Shown here: positions 48,274-56,823 of the stretch, piece by piece
Position numbering within the stretch: the first letter of the stretch is position 1
How the letters are laid out: each line of letters begins with the position of its first letter
DNA from: Phycisphaerales bacterium
Lineage (GTDB): Bacteria; Planctomycetota; Phycisphaerae; Phycisphaerales; UBA1924
Reading direction: 5' to 3'
Length of the DNA stretch: 64,000 nucleotides
Assembly (NCBI GenBank): GCA_029260315.1
Contig: JAJDDM010000126.1
Location: 1-64,000 of the forward strand
The notes under the pieces: model-generated
Seen by the model: only the letters and a program-made list of their open reading frames with translations
Databases searched by the model: none
Told to the model about the DNA's origin: nothing
Translations under genes and position numbers: made by a program

Positions 48274-50919
48274 TCACATCTGCGGCTTGACGACCCGCTC
48301 CGGCGTCGCCTCGCGCGTGCCGTTCGCCAGCCCCTGGCGATCGAGGTGCCCCTGCCACGCCCGCTCGTGGACGCCCCAGAAGTGCTCGAACATCCGGGCG
48401 TTGGAGTATCGGTCCGTGGCGGCGAGGGCCGCGGCTCCCATGCCCTCGCGCCGGTCGCGATCGCGCGCCAGCCCCACCACCGCCTCGACCCACGCCTGGA
48501 CGTCGCTCCCGGCGACGACGAGCCCCGTGTGATCGTGCTCGACGATCTCCTTGGGCCCACCCGCGTCGCTGACGATCGCCGGCAAGCCCGACGCCTGGGC
48601 CTCCATCACCGCCTGGCCCAGCGTGTCGGTCAGCGAGGGGAAGACGAACACGTCGCCGGAGGCGTACAAAGCCGAGAGCTCCTCGGCGTGCCGGAAGCCC
48701 AGGAAGGTCGCCGGGGTGCGGGCGAGTTCTCGGGCCATGCGCGCGCGGTAGGGTCCGTCGCCGACGACGACGAGCTGGGCCTGGACGCCGAGGTCCGCCA
48801 GACGCCGGCTGGCGCGGGTCCAGACATCGGTGAGCATGTTCAGGTTCTTCTCGACGCTGACGCGCCCGCAGTAGATGACCTTGACCCCCGGGCCGACGCC
48901 CAGGCGCTCCCAGATCGCCTCGTCGCGCCAGCGGGGGTTGAAGGCCTCGGTGTCGCAGCCGGCGGGCAGAACCTCCAGGCGGTCGTCGTCCACGCCGATC
49001 TGGCGCAGGGGCTCCAGGTACGCGCTGCTGCGGGTGAGCACCGTCGAGAACCGCCGATAGAAGAGCTTCATGGAGCGGTTGGCGGTGCGGGTCATCACAT
49101 GGTCGTCGAAGAGGTCCTCGACGTAGGCGGGGAAGTCGGTGTGGTAGGTGCCGACGACGGGCACGCGCTTCATGCTCGAGGCGATCAGTCCCAGCACGCC
49201 GACCGGCCCCGGCGTCGAGACGTGGATCACGTCCGGCTGGAGGTGGTCGACGACCCGCAGAGCATCGAGGATCGGCGGGAGGACGATCTCCAGGTGGTCA
49301 TAGCGGGGCATCTTGGCCGCGAACCGCGGACGGAGGTTGTGGATGTACGCCTCGCCGGGGACGTCCATGTTGGTGGACGTAATGATGTTGAGCTCGCGCC
49401 CGCTGGAGCGCGCGAGCGATCCCATCGTGCGGATGAAGCGCGTGACGCCGTTGACATCGCCCAGCGTGTCGGTGAATAGCGCCACGCGGATCGGGCGGTC
49501 GCGGATGGGCACATGCCCATCAAGCGTCTCGCGCAGGCGCTCGGCGAGCCAACGCTCTTTGTTCTGCTGGAACATGCTGTAGACATAGGGCATCTGGGCC
49601 ACCTCGAGCATCGCGTAGGACATCGCGTGATTCAGGATCGCGACCCGATCGTTGCGGGCGATCGAGCGCAGGGTCCGCTCGCTGAGCAGTTCACTCACCG
49701 CTCCGCACAGGTCACTGACGAACCGCTCCATCTCCTCGTGGCGGCTGAATGGCGGGCCGTCGGTCCATGTTTGCGGGTCAAGCCGCGCGCCCAGATCGGG
49801 GTACCGCTCCAGCGTCCGCGGCAGGGCCTCGCGCAGGGCTCGGACCAGCGGGTGCGAACGACGCTTGTGTTCGAGCAGCCGCTTGCGGAGCGTGTCGACC
49901 GCCAGCGCCACGCGGCCGGGCTCGCGCTCGCGAACGCCCGCGAAGCGCAGCAGCCGGGCGCGGGCGATGCGGGTCCGGGCCCGCCCCTGCCCCTCGTAGC
50001 GCTTCGCGGCGAACTGGGCGCCCACGCCCATGAACTGATGGGCCAGTCGGGCTGCGTGGCCTCCCTCGCCGCGCGCCCGGCAGCGGGTCGCCATCACCTC
50101 GGCGAGGAAGCGACCGGGCGTCTGCTCACCGTCGGCGGGCAGGTCGATCTCCGTCCAGGTGCGCCCGATATGCAGATCCGCGTGGTCGTCCGAGCCCCCG
50201 GTTAGGCCCTTCTGCCAGCACCGGGGCCAGACAGGCTCGAGGTCGTGGCGATTGGCGAGATCGAGCACGCGTCTCGGCGAGAGCGATCGGCAGAAGCGCT
50301 CGATCGTGTCGCGATGGGAAGCATCGTGCCCGCCATTGAGCGTCTCGAAGCACTTGAACAGCAGCGCGCAGCGCTCGACGTGCCGGACGCCCAGACGGGC
50401 GTTCTGGTCATAGAGCGGATGGGCGAGCGAGTGCGCGAGGTTTCGCCGCTTCAGCCAGTGCGCGAAGTCGTAGATGTCGTTGCGCAGGCCGAGGGCGTGG
50501 ATCTGCTCGTGCAACTCGGGCGTGAGGCCCCAGACGAGCACATGCATCTTGCAGCGGTCCTCGGAGAAGTGGGTCGTGACCTCCTCGCCGACGATGAGGT
50601 CCTCGAAGCCGCGCTCGACGAGGGACATCGCGCCGTCGATGGTGTCGTGGTCCGTGATGGTGACCAGGTCCATGCCGCGCGCCCGCGCCCGGTCGTAGAC
50701 CTGCTCGGGCGTGGTATAGCACTCGGGCACGCCCAGCAAGCCCAAGGCCGCCAGCGCCGAGCCGCTCGAGGCGTTGGTGTGGACGTGGGTGTCCATGCGG
50801 ACGACCGTCGTCGGCGCTGCGCGCTGCGAGGGCTGGGTGTCCGACGATGCGGGCATGCGGTCTGATTGGGCACCCGTGCCCGCGGTTTTCTCGCCCACCG
50901 GCGTTGATGCGTCGTTCAC
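48274..50919 (-). CDS. PHP-domain phosphoesterase fused to GT4 glycosyltransferase
   Basis: 881-aa fusion. The N-terminal ~25-300 region is a PHP domain: MDTHVHTNASSGSA (HxH), LVTITDHDTIDGAM, SLAHPLYDQ and TGGSDDHADLHIG give the metal ligands of the PHP/histidinol-phosphatase fold. A helical linker follows (about 320-470). Residues about 490-860 are a GT-B glycosyltransferase: RVALFTDTLGDVNGVTRFIRTMG, VDHLQPDVIHVSTPGPVGVLGL, VIYCGRVSVEKNLNMLTDVW, VVVGDGPYRARMARELAR and FVFPSLTDTLGQAVMEAQASGLP, with the GT4 E-x7-E type ending. The product may be a glycolipid or surface sugar. The start at 50919 is the longest; ATG 50856 or 50796 would also keep the whole domain. The stop codon abuts the repeat patch. 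Confidence 0.85.
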   Translation of the reverse strand: MNDASTPVGEKTAGTGAQSDRMPASSDTQPSQRAAPTTVVRMDTHVHTNASSGSALAALGLLGVPECYTTPEQVYDRARARGMDLVTITDHDTIDGAMSLVERGFEDLIVGEEVTTHFSEDRCKMHVLVWGLTPELHEQIHALGLRNDIYDFAHWLKRRNLAHSLAHPLYDQNARLGVRHVERCALLFKCFETLNGGHDASHRDTIERFCRSLSPRRVLDLANRHDLEPVWPRCWQKGLTGGSDDHADLHIGRTWTEIDLPADGEQTPGRFLAEVMATRCRARGEGGHAARLAHQFMGVGAQFAAKRYEGQGRARTRIARARLLRFAGVREREPGRVALAVDTLRKRLLEHKRRSHPLVRALREALPRTLERYPDLGARLDPQTWTDGPPFSRHEEMERFVSDLCGAVSELLSERTLRSIARNDRVAILNHAMSYAMLEVAQMPYVYSMFQQNKERWLAERLRETLDGHVPIRDRPIRVALFTDTLGDVNGVTRFIRTMGSLARSSGRELNIITSTNMDVPGEAYIHNLRPRFAAKMPRYDHLEIVLPPILDALRVVDHLQPDVIHVSTPGPVGVLGLIASSMKRVPVVGTYHTDFPAYVEDLFDDHVMTRTANRSMKLFYRRFSTVLTRSSAYLEPLRQIGVDDDRLEVLPAGCDTEAFNPRWRDEAIWERLGVGPGVKVIYCGRVSVEKNLNMLTDVWTRASRRLADLGVQAQLVVVGDGPYRARMARELARTPATFLGFRHAEELSALYASGDVFVFPSLTDTLGQAVMEAQASGLPAIVSDAGGPKEIVEHDHTGLVVAGSDVQAWVEAVVGLARDRDRREGMGAAALAATDRYSNARMFEHFWGVHERAWQGHLDRQGLANGTREATPERVVKPQM

Positions 50920-51019
50920 GGCGCCTATAGCCTACCGCGAGGGAGCGCCGGCGGCGCGGAATAGATCGCCACCCGGCACCGTTGTCCCTGCGGTTCACCA
51001 CTCTTCATGGGAGCTTGAC

Positions 51020-51553
51020 ATGGCACGTTTACAGATGATCGACCCGAAACAGGCCGACGGACGCGTGAAGGAGATCTTCGAGGGGCCCCTCAAGGGCAAA
51101 GAGATCAACATCTTCAAGGGGATGGCGAACTCCCCGGCGGTGCTGGACGCCTACCTGGGCATGTCCGGCGCGCTGCAAAGCGCCTCGCTCAGCGCCAAGG
51201 AGCAGGAGGTGATCCAGCTCGTCGTCGGCGAGGCGAACGATTGTGACTATTGCCAGGCGGCGCACACCGCCCTGGGCAAGAAGGCCGGGCTGAGCGAGGA
51301 GCAGACCGTCCAGGCCCGCAGGGGCAAGATCGAGGACGACCCGAAGCTCAACGCGATCGCCAAGTTCGCCTCGGCGATGCACGAGAAGAAGGGATTCGTC
51401 AGCGACGACGACCTCTCGGCGTTCCGCGACGCGGGATTCGACGATGGCGCGATCGCCGAGGCCGTCGCGACGTACGCGCTGGCGAGCTTCACCAACTACT
51501 TCAATCATGTGAACCAGACGCCGGTGGACTTCCCCGAGCCGCCCAAAGCGTAG
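51020..51553 (+). CDS. AhpD-like / carboxymuconolactone decarboxylase family protein
   Basis: 177-aa all-helical protein of the AhpD-like superfamily. The catalytic segment NDCDYCQAAHTALGKKAGLSEEQ holds the CxxC...H redox site that serves alkylhydroperoxidase in AhpD. LNAIAKFASAMHEKKGFVSDDDLSAFRDAGFDDGAIAEAVATYALASFTNYFNH matches the second conserved half of the fold. The likely role is peroxide or redox defence, although many such proteins have no confirmed substrate. The ATG at 51020 follows GGGAG; the track start at 50774 overlaps the divergent gene and is rejected. Confidence 0.87.
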   Translation: MARLQMIDPKQADGRVKEIFEGPLKGKEINIFKGMANSPAVLDAYLGMSGALQSASLSAKEQEVIQLVVGEANDCDYCQAAHTALGKKAGLSEEQTVQARRGKIEDDPKLNAIAKFASAMHEKKGFVSDDDLSAFRDAGFDDGAIAEAVATYALASFTNYFNHVNQTPVDFPEPPKA

Positions 51554-51610
51554 CGCGACATCCGATCCGTCTTTCGAATAGAGCATCTTCGCTCATCGCA
51601 TAGCGGGTTC

Positions 51611-51750
51611 GGGGTGCCGTGGTCTGACGAGGCTCTGCGAGGAAGGCCACGCGAGCCGCCGGCGATACCCGAACGGCAAGGCTGTTTGAGAGCGCATGGC
51701 GGTGTCGGCGTGGCCTTCGCTCGAAGACTCGCATCAGACCACGGCACCCC
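51611..51750. repeat. Palindromic dispersed repeat, family B copy 3 (full)
   Basis: 140 bp with ends GGGGTGCCGTGGTCTGA and TCAGACCACGGCACCCC; GAAGGCCACGC / GCGTGGCCTTC pair further in. The central ~40 bases differ from copy 1. It lies in the 430-bp gap between the AhpD-like and coaD genes; apart from this and one hairpin no feature is seen there. Confidence 0.87.
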
Positions 51751-51816
51751 CCAACGGCCTGCCCCGAAACGCTACGCGATCACAAAGACCGCTCTAGCCA
51801 TCGCAGAAAATAACAG

Positions 51817-51850
51817 GGCCCCGCGCCGGTGAGGCTTCCGACGCGGGGCC
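51817..51850. other. GC-rich hairpin without T tract
   Basis: GGCCCCGCG (51817-51825) pairs with CGCGGGGCC (51842-51850) around a 16-nt loop. On the plus strand no T run follows; on the minus strand the flank is T-rich (GTTATTTTC) but no minus-strand gene ends here. It could be a structured 5' leader of coaD or a degraded terminator. Confidence 0.35.
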
Positions 51851-51983
51851 TGTCGCAGGGGATGCCTGAGTTGCTGAGCCTCAGCCCCGAGTATCCGATT
51901 GCGTGCGCGGATGGGCAAACTGCGCAAGCGAACTCGTGCCCCTCACCCGCCGGTCGTGCCGCGCCTGCGGTCTACACTGGCCC

Positions 51984-52532
51984 ATGGCTCGCACGCATGT
52001 GGGCGTCTTCCCGGGCTCGTTCGATCCGATAACCTTCGGGCACATCGACGTGATCGTGCGCGGCAGGCGTCTGTTCGACGAACTCGTCGTCGCCGTGGGC
52101 CAGAACCCGGGTAAGGACGAGCTGTTCAGCCCCAGCGAGCGCGAGCAGATGGTCCGCGAGCTGATCGACGAGATCGTCGGGCAAGACCCCGACGAGGCGA
52201 GCGTGCGGGTCGAGACCTACTCGGGACTCACCGTCGACTTCGCCCGCTCGGTCGGGGCCACCGCCCTGCTGCGCGGCATCCGCAACCTCTCGGACCTGCA
52301 ATACGAGATCCAGCAGGCGGTGACCAACCGCGAGGTCGCCAACCTCGAGACCGCCTTCGTCGTCGCGGGCCAGAGCCTTGCGTACGTCTCCAGCAGCCTC
52401 ATCAAGCAGGTGACGGCCCTGGGCGAGGATCTGAGCGTGCTCAAGGCGATGGTGCCGGAGCGGGTGATCGAGCAGCTGCAAGCAAAGAAAGCCGAGCGGC
52501 ACCCAACGCTGGAGCGGCTGCGGCAGGTGTGA
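51984..52532 (+). CDS. coaD: Phosphopantetheine adenylyltransferase
   Basis: Fourth step of coenzyme A synthesis: adenylates 4'-phosphopantetheine. 182 aa, slightly longer than the usual 160. Motifs: GVFPGSFDPITFGHIDVI (the T/HxGH nucleotidyl-transfer motif), LLRGIRNLSDLQYE, and AYVSSSLIKQVTALGEDLS (ISSSxxK/R type). A ~20-residue C-terminal extension is charged. The ATG at 51984 starts at the conserved strand; the track start 27 codons earlier has no support. Stands alone between repeat family B and a lower-GC two-gene island. Confidence 0.94.
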   Translation: MARTHVGVFPGSFDPITFGHIDVIVRGRRLFDELVVAVGQNPGKDELFSPSEREQMVRELIDEIVGQDPDEASVRVETYSGLTVDFARSVGATALLRGIRNLSDLQYEIQQAVTNREVANLETAFVVAGQSLAYVSSSLIKQVTALGEDLSVLKAMVPERVIEQLQAKKAERHPTLERLRQV

Positions 52533-52635
52533 CGGTCCGCTCAGGATTGATGAAATCGATGGTGAGCTGATATCCGCTCGTGTACCCGGCACTAGTCGAA
52601 CGATATGGGAGTTGATTCGGTATGATGATCCTGCC

Positions 52636-53124
52636 ATGACCGTCCTCCTTCAAGATGAAGCCGATGCACTGCGAACGATGCCCAAGAGGCTGACGAACGT
52701 GGCACGTCGTAGCTTCGAGATGCCAATGGCTGGAGATGGGCATACATACACAGTCGAATCCCTGGATGGCAGAAGCGCTTTTTTGATCGATGTGAACCGG
52801 CGCGGGAAGATCAAGCTCACGCGATGCTCATACCAAGAACGGTTTCGGGTTACGGACATCCTCGCCCGGCTGGATATCGACGGACCGCCGCACACCAACC
52901 CGACAGTGGATCACCCCCCGCTTCCAGAGCTTGCCGCCCATATCGGAGCGAGCATCTCGTGCCCGAACTATCACTTCTACGTTGAGGGGTTTGGTGCCCG
53001 TTGGGCGGTCCCGGCCAACGAAGCGGGTTTTCATCACGCCACCGACCTTGTCCTGGCGCTTCGAGAGTTTATGGCACATTGTGGTGTACAAAGCGTACCA
53101 GAGATTCAGTACCCGACCTTCTGA
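52636..53124 (+). CDS. DUF6978-like protein, first gene of two-gene island
   Basis: 162 aa from ATG 52636 (track TTG start at 52612 is less likely). Soluble alpha/beta protein with SFEMPMAGDGHTYTVESLDGRSAFLIDVNRRGKIKLTRCSYQERFRVTDILARLDIDGPPHTNP, then PNYHFYVEGFGARWAVP. The RGKIxLxRxxYQER and DIxGPPHTNP segments are what make me think of DUF6978, an uncharacterised family often found beside DUF1828 proteins; this is from memory without a search. DNA here is clearly poorer in GC than neighbours. The next gene starts three bases after the stop, so they form one operon. Function unknown; an accessory or defence role is speculation. Confidence 0.55.
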   Translation: MTVLLQDEADALRTMPKRLTNVARRSFEMPMAGDGHTYTVESLDGRSAFLIDVNRRGKIKLTRCSYQERFRVTDILARLDIDGPPHTNPTVDHPPLPELAAHIGASISCPNYHFYVEGFGARWAVPANEAGFHHATDLVLALREFMAHCGVQSVPEIQYPTF

Positions 53125-53127
53125 GCC

Positions 53128-53892
53128 ATGGATAAGCCAATCAGCCAACTCATCGACGAGTACGCCCGCTGGCTGCGGGCCGGAATCACCGTCACCGAGA
53201 TCGGCGACGCCTACGAGATCACGACTCCATTTCTTGACCGGCACAACGACCACATTCAGATATTTGTGCGCAGGGAAGATAACCACCTCATCCTCACCGA
53301 CGATGGGTACGTTCTCGCCGACCTTCGGCAGAGTGGATGCGTGCTGGAGAGCCCGCGGAGACGGTCGCTTCTCATGTCAATTTTGGGTGGCTTTGGCGTG
53401 TCGCTGTCAGGCGACGAGCTGACGACCGTGGCACACAACGGAGACTTTTCGCAGCGAAAGCACTCGCTCATCCAGGCGCTGCTTGCCGTGGGAGACCTCT
53501 TTTCCACGGCGAGATCCCATGTGCGAAGCCTGTTTCTTGAAGACGTAGCTGTATACCTGGATTCGATTCAGGCCCGCTGTCTTCCAAACATTCAACTTGT
53601 TGGCAAGAGCGGCCTCCAGCACAAGTACGACTTCGCCATCCCCAAGTCCGCAAAGGCACCGGAACGACTGATTCTCGCTCTCAGTAACCCATCCAAGCAA
53701 ACCGCGAAGCTGGCTATCTTTGCGTGGACGGATACCAGAATGGTTAGGGCCGACAAAGCAATGATGTATGCGATGCTCAATGACTCCGAGGCACCGGTTG
53801 CGGGCGAAGTCGCAGACGCACTCAAACAGTACGACATTGTACCGGTCGCGTGGAGTGATCGACGACAATATGCAGACAAGCTCGCGGCATAG
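53128..53892 (+). CDS. DUF1828/DUF1829-like protein
   Basis: 254 aa. The N-terminal half, ISQLIDEYARWLRAGITVTEIGDAYEITTPFLDRHNDHIQIFV with ILTDDGYVLADLRQSGC, fits DUF1828. The segment VAHNGDFSQRKHSLIQALLAVGDLF and the C-terminal half (YLDSIQ..., YDFAIPKSAKAPERLILALSNPSK) fit DUF1829. The later part has the look of a restriction-endonuclease-like or nuclease-type fold, but no catalytic set is certain. Paired with the upstream DUF6978-like gene. Such pairs are scattered across unrelated bacteria, consistent with horizontal transfer, as is the lower GC. No known function. Confidence 0.7.
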   Translation: MDKPISQLIDEYARWLRAGITVTEIGDAYEITTPFLDRHNDHIQIFVRREDNHLILTDDGYVLADLRQSGCVLESPRRRSLLMSILGGFGVSLSGDELTTVAHNGDFSQRKHSLIQALLAVGDLFSTARSHVRSLFLEDVAVYLDSIQARCLPNIQLVGKSGLQHKYDFAIPKSAKAPERLILALSNPSKQTAKLAIFAWTDTRMVRADKAMMYAMLNDSEAPVAGEVADALKQYDIVPVAWSDRRQYADKLAA

Positions 53893-53929
53893 GGCCGGAA
53901 GCTAAGCAACCACGACCTCCCGGAGAAGA

Positions 53930-54151
53930 TCAGAAGGCTCCATGCGAGAGCCTCCGGGCCGTCTCATGTGCAACCTGTGACTCGTCCCACTCGGAATGGC
54001 ATCGGCGCACGCTTTGGCGGATCATCTTCGACGCCGAGCGCCACATCGCATCGAGGATTGCCAGCCGCTCCGCCGGCGACTTCGCGCGAAGCACCGCCTG
54101 CATCCGGATCCTGGCCTCGGGCGATGTGTCTGTGGCAGACATGCCGGTCAT
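53930..54151 (-). CDS. Small Rv0078B-type antitoxin-like protein (tentative)
   Basis: 73-aa helical protein: TSPEARIRMQAVLRAKSPAERLAILDAMWRSASKMIRQSVRRCHSEWDESQVAHETARRLSHG. The SPAERL helix, the H-x-x-W-x-E turn and the ending ARRLSHGA recall a small antitoxin-like family seen in actinobacteria and planctomycetes (Rv0078B-related). Normally a nucleotidyltransferase-like partner lies beside it; here the neighbours are the DUF1828-like gene (convergent) and gmd, so it would be an orphan. Either ATG at 54151 or the one three codons later could start it. Confidence 0.45.
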   Translation of the reverse strand: MTGMSATDTSPEARIRMQAVLRAKSPAERLAILDAMWRSASKMIRQSVRRCHSEWDESQVAHETARRLSHGAF

Positions 54152-54176
54152 TCTATCGAGCAGACTCGACGCCGCG

Positions 54177-55232
54177 CTACTGATCGTGCCCGGTGAACTC
54201 CGGCATCGCGTGCCCGGCGTCCTTCAGCGTCTTTTCCCTCGACGCAAGCTCCAGGTCGTGCTCGACCATCATCGTCACCAGCTCGTCGAAGCTGGTCGTG
54301 GGCTCCCAGCCGAGCGTGTCCTTGGCCTTGCTCGGATCGCCCAGCAGCAGCTCGACCTCGGCGGGCCTCAGATAGCGCGGGTCAAACTCGACGAACTCCT
54401 GGAAGTCGAGATCTGCCTTGGCGAAGGCCATCTCCGCGAACTGGCGGACCGACCAGGTTTGGCCGGTAGCGATGACATAATCGTCGGGCTGCTGCTGCTG
54501 GAGCATCATCCACATCATGCGGACGTAGTCGCCCGCGAAGCCCCAGTCGCGCTTGGAATCCAGATTGCCGAGAAAGAGTTTGCTCTGGAGCCCGAGCTTG
54601 ATCCGCCCGACCGCGCGGGTGATCTTGCGGGTGACGAACGTCTCGCCGCGCCGAGGGCTCTCGTGGTTGAAGAGGATGCCGCACGAGGCGTGCATGTCGT
54701 AGCTCTCGCGATAGTTCACCGTCGCCCAGTGGGCCATGACCTTCGCGCAGGCGTACGGCGATCGCGGATAAAACGGCGTCACCTCGGTCTGCGGCGTCTC
54801 GATGACCTTCCCATACATCTCGCTGCTGGAGGCCTGGTAATACCGGACCTGCTTGCCGCTCTTGCGCTGGAAGTCCCGCACGGCCTCGAGCAGCTTGAGC
54901 CCCCCCATCGCGACCGTCTCGGCGGTGTAGATCGGCATGTCGAAGCTCACACGGACGTGACTCTGGGCCCCGAGGTTGTACACCTCGTCGGGCTCCACCT
55001 CGTCCAGGAGCTTGCTGATGACGTTGGCGTCGCACAGGTCGCCGTAGTGCAGGAACAGGTTGGTGCCCTGGAGGTGCGGATCCTGGTAGATGTGATCGAT
55101 CCGCTCGGTGTTGAAGCTGGAGGCCCGGCGGATGATGCCGTGGACCTCGTAGCCCTTGGCGAGCAGGAACTCGGCGAGGTAGCTGCCGTCCTGCCCGGTG
55201 ATGCCCGTGATCATCGCCTTTTTGCCGGCCAT
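54177..55232 (-). CDS. gmd: GDP-mannose 4,6-dehydratase
   Basis: 351-aa short-chain dehydrogenase/reductase-type enzyme converting GDP-D-mannose to GDP-4-keto-6-deoxymannose, precursor of GDP-fucose, GDP-rhamnose or perosamine. Near-textbook signatures: [57 protein letters not shown] (catalytic Ser), [15 protein letters not shown] (YxxxK), [15 protein letters not shown] and [14 protein letters not shown]. First of the polysaccharide cluster in this window and transcribed toward lower coordinates; the next upstream gene is the polymerase-like protein 120 bp away. No GDP-fucose synthase or RMD partner is seen in the window, so the final sugar is unknown. Confidence 0.95.
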   Translation of the reverse strand: MAGKKAMITGITGQDGSYLAEFLLAKGYEVHGIIRRASSFNTERIDHIYQDPHLQGTNLFLHYGDLCDANVISKLLDEVEPDEVYNLGAQSHVRVSFDMPIYTAETVAMGGLKLLEAVRDFQRKSGKQVRYYQASSSEMYGKVIETPQTEVTPFYPRSPYACAKVMAHWATVNYRESYDMHASCGILFNHESPRRGETFVTRKITRAVGRIKLGLQSKLFLGNLDSKRDWGFAGDYVRMMWMMLQQQQPDDYVIATGQTWSVRQFAEMAFAKADLDFQEFVEFDPRYLRPAEVELLLGDPSKAKDTLGWEPTTSFDELVTMMVEHDLELASREKTLKDAGHAMPEFTGHDQ

Positions 55233-55352
55233 CGAAGCCCCTTTCGTGGTGCCATCATCGGCCCGTGAGAGCCGAGACTCAGGCTACGCCGGGGATCGGG
55301 ACGGGTTCGGTGCAAGGATTATCCGGACTGATGCGGCGTGGATGCACGCCCG

Positions 55353-56753
55353 CTACATCACCTGCACTTGGGGCGCGTGCTCGTCGTCTTCGGCGTAGTC
55401 GTCCCAGGCGTCCTCGGACTCATCGTCGATCGGCGGCGGGATGGCGACCGAGGGGAAGCCGCCGATCAGGGCGCTGGCGGTGTATCGCACGAAGTAGAGC
55501 ACCGCGAACGCCGAGATCCACGCGGCGATGATCTGGACGAAGAACAGACCGGTGTCGCCCCGAGCGAGCGCCATGACATTGGCAAGGCCCGCGCCGATGA
55601 CGGCGACGAAGAACGGATGGTCGGCCCTGCGCCGGAGCGTCGTGTCGATGATGGTGACGAACGCACCGAAGAAGAGCCCGTAATAGACGATGCCGACCCA
55701 CGCGAACTCGGACCAGCCGTGCCCGAGGATGCCGGGCCCAAGCGTCGCGTCGGCATCGAGCTGGTCCTGCACGGCGACGCCCAGCGCGTTGGGTTTCTCC
55801 GCCCAGAACGCCCGGGGGATGGGCATCGCGAACACATACGCAAGCCCGTTGAGCGGCGTGCGCTCGTAGGAATCCGGATACGCCTCGAATATGAACGACG
55901 TGATCGCCGGCGTGTCGGGCGTAAACACCTTGATCGCATCGCCCATGCCGCCCAGCGGGTTCTTGGCGACATCAACGAGCTGGGAGACGCGCTGGTTGTA
56001 GGACGCGTCGGTGCCGTAGTCGTGGCGAATCGCCGAGTACGAGATCATGATCACAAGCGTCGCCACGACGACGGGGGTGAGCTTGATCGCGACGGGGACC
56101 AGCGATCGGTAGCGCAGCGTCGCGTAGTACCACGTCCACGCGATCGCGAAGAAGATCGTGAGCCACTCGCGACGCCCCGTCGTGTTGAACGTCGTCACGA
56201 CGGACGCCAGCACGAATGTGACGCCGAAGATCGACCAGGCGAGTGGGTTGTACTTCCTGCTCACCAGGTAGTAGGTCGCCAGCCCCATGGCGCAGGCGGC
56301 AAAGCCGCCGGAGAACTGGAGAATGAGCACGTCGGTATAGGTCATCCGCTCGCCGCCGCGCAGCGTGATGACGACGCCGACGGCGATCATCATCAGCGCG
56401 ATAATCGAGAGGATGAGCGACGGGCTGGTGACCGGGAAGTTCGCGGGGGGGATCGCCCGCCCCAACGACGTGACGCGCTTGCCCAGGAGTTCTCCGACGA
56501 AGAAGCTGCCCATGAAGATGGGTAGCCCAATCGCGATCAGGCCCATGCCCTCGCCTCGCGAGACATAGGGGAATCCGCCGGGGCTGGAACCGTACACGAT
56601 GCCGGCCCAGCCGTAGAAGAACGCGATGCCGAGGAGGAAGAAGTTGCGGACGCTCAGCAGGTCGCGCTGGCGGTGGACCATGTCACGAAAGAAGATGACC
56701 CCGATCAGGACAAGGACCAGCGCCGAACTCAGCATGAGCGAGGGAGATTCCAT
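55353..56753 (-). CDS. Wzy-like polysaccharide polymerase (putative)
   Basis: 466-aa polytopic membrane protein with about 11-12 hydrophobic segments and little homology readable by eye. A large extracytoplasmic loop follows residue ~235 (about 235-330, YGTDASYNQRVSQLVDVAKNPLGGMGDAIKVF ... YAFDSYERTPLNG-like composition, with many polar residues), as in O-antigen polymerases. The C-terminus is a long acidic tail (DDESEDAWDDYAEDDE). Its place between gmd and a Wzx-like flippase supports an O-antigen or exopolysaccharide polymerase. Other readings, such as an O-antigen ligase-like protein, remain open. Confidence 0.6.
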   Translation of the reverse strand: MESPSLMLSSALVLVLIGVIFFRDMVHRQRDLLSVRNFFLLGIAFFYGWAGIVYGSSPGGFPYVSRGEGMGLIAIGLPIFMGSFFVGELLGKRVTSLGRAIPPANFPVTSPSLILSIIALMMIAVGVVITLRGGERMTYTDVLILQFSGGFAACAMGLATYYLVSRKYNPLAWSIFGVTFVLASVVTTFNTTGRREWLTIFFAIAWTWYYATLRYRSLVPVAIKLTPVVVATLVIMISYSAIRHDYGTDASYNQRVSQLVDVAKNPLGGMGDAIKVFTPDTPAITSFIFEAYPDSYERTPLNGLAYVFAMPIPRAFWAEKPNALGVAVQDQLDADATLGPGILGHGWSEFAWVGIVYYGLFFGAFVTIIDTTLRRRADHPFFVAVIGAGLANVMALARGDTGLFFVQIIAAWISAFAVLYFVRYTASALIGGFPSVAIPPPIDDESEDAWDDYAEDDEHAPQVQVM

Positions 56754-56823
56754 GGGGCATCGGAGGGTATCGGTCTATCGGGTGCGGTCGTGAAGGCGTT
56801 TCTGGCCAAGGCCGAAGCGGAGG

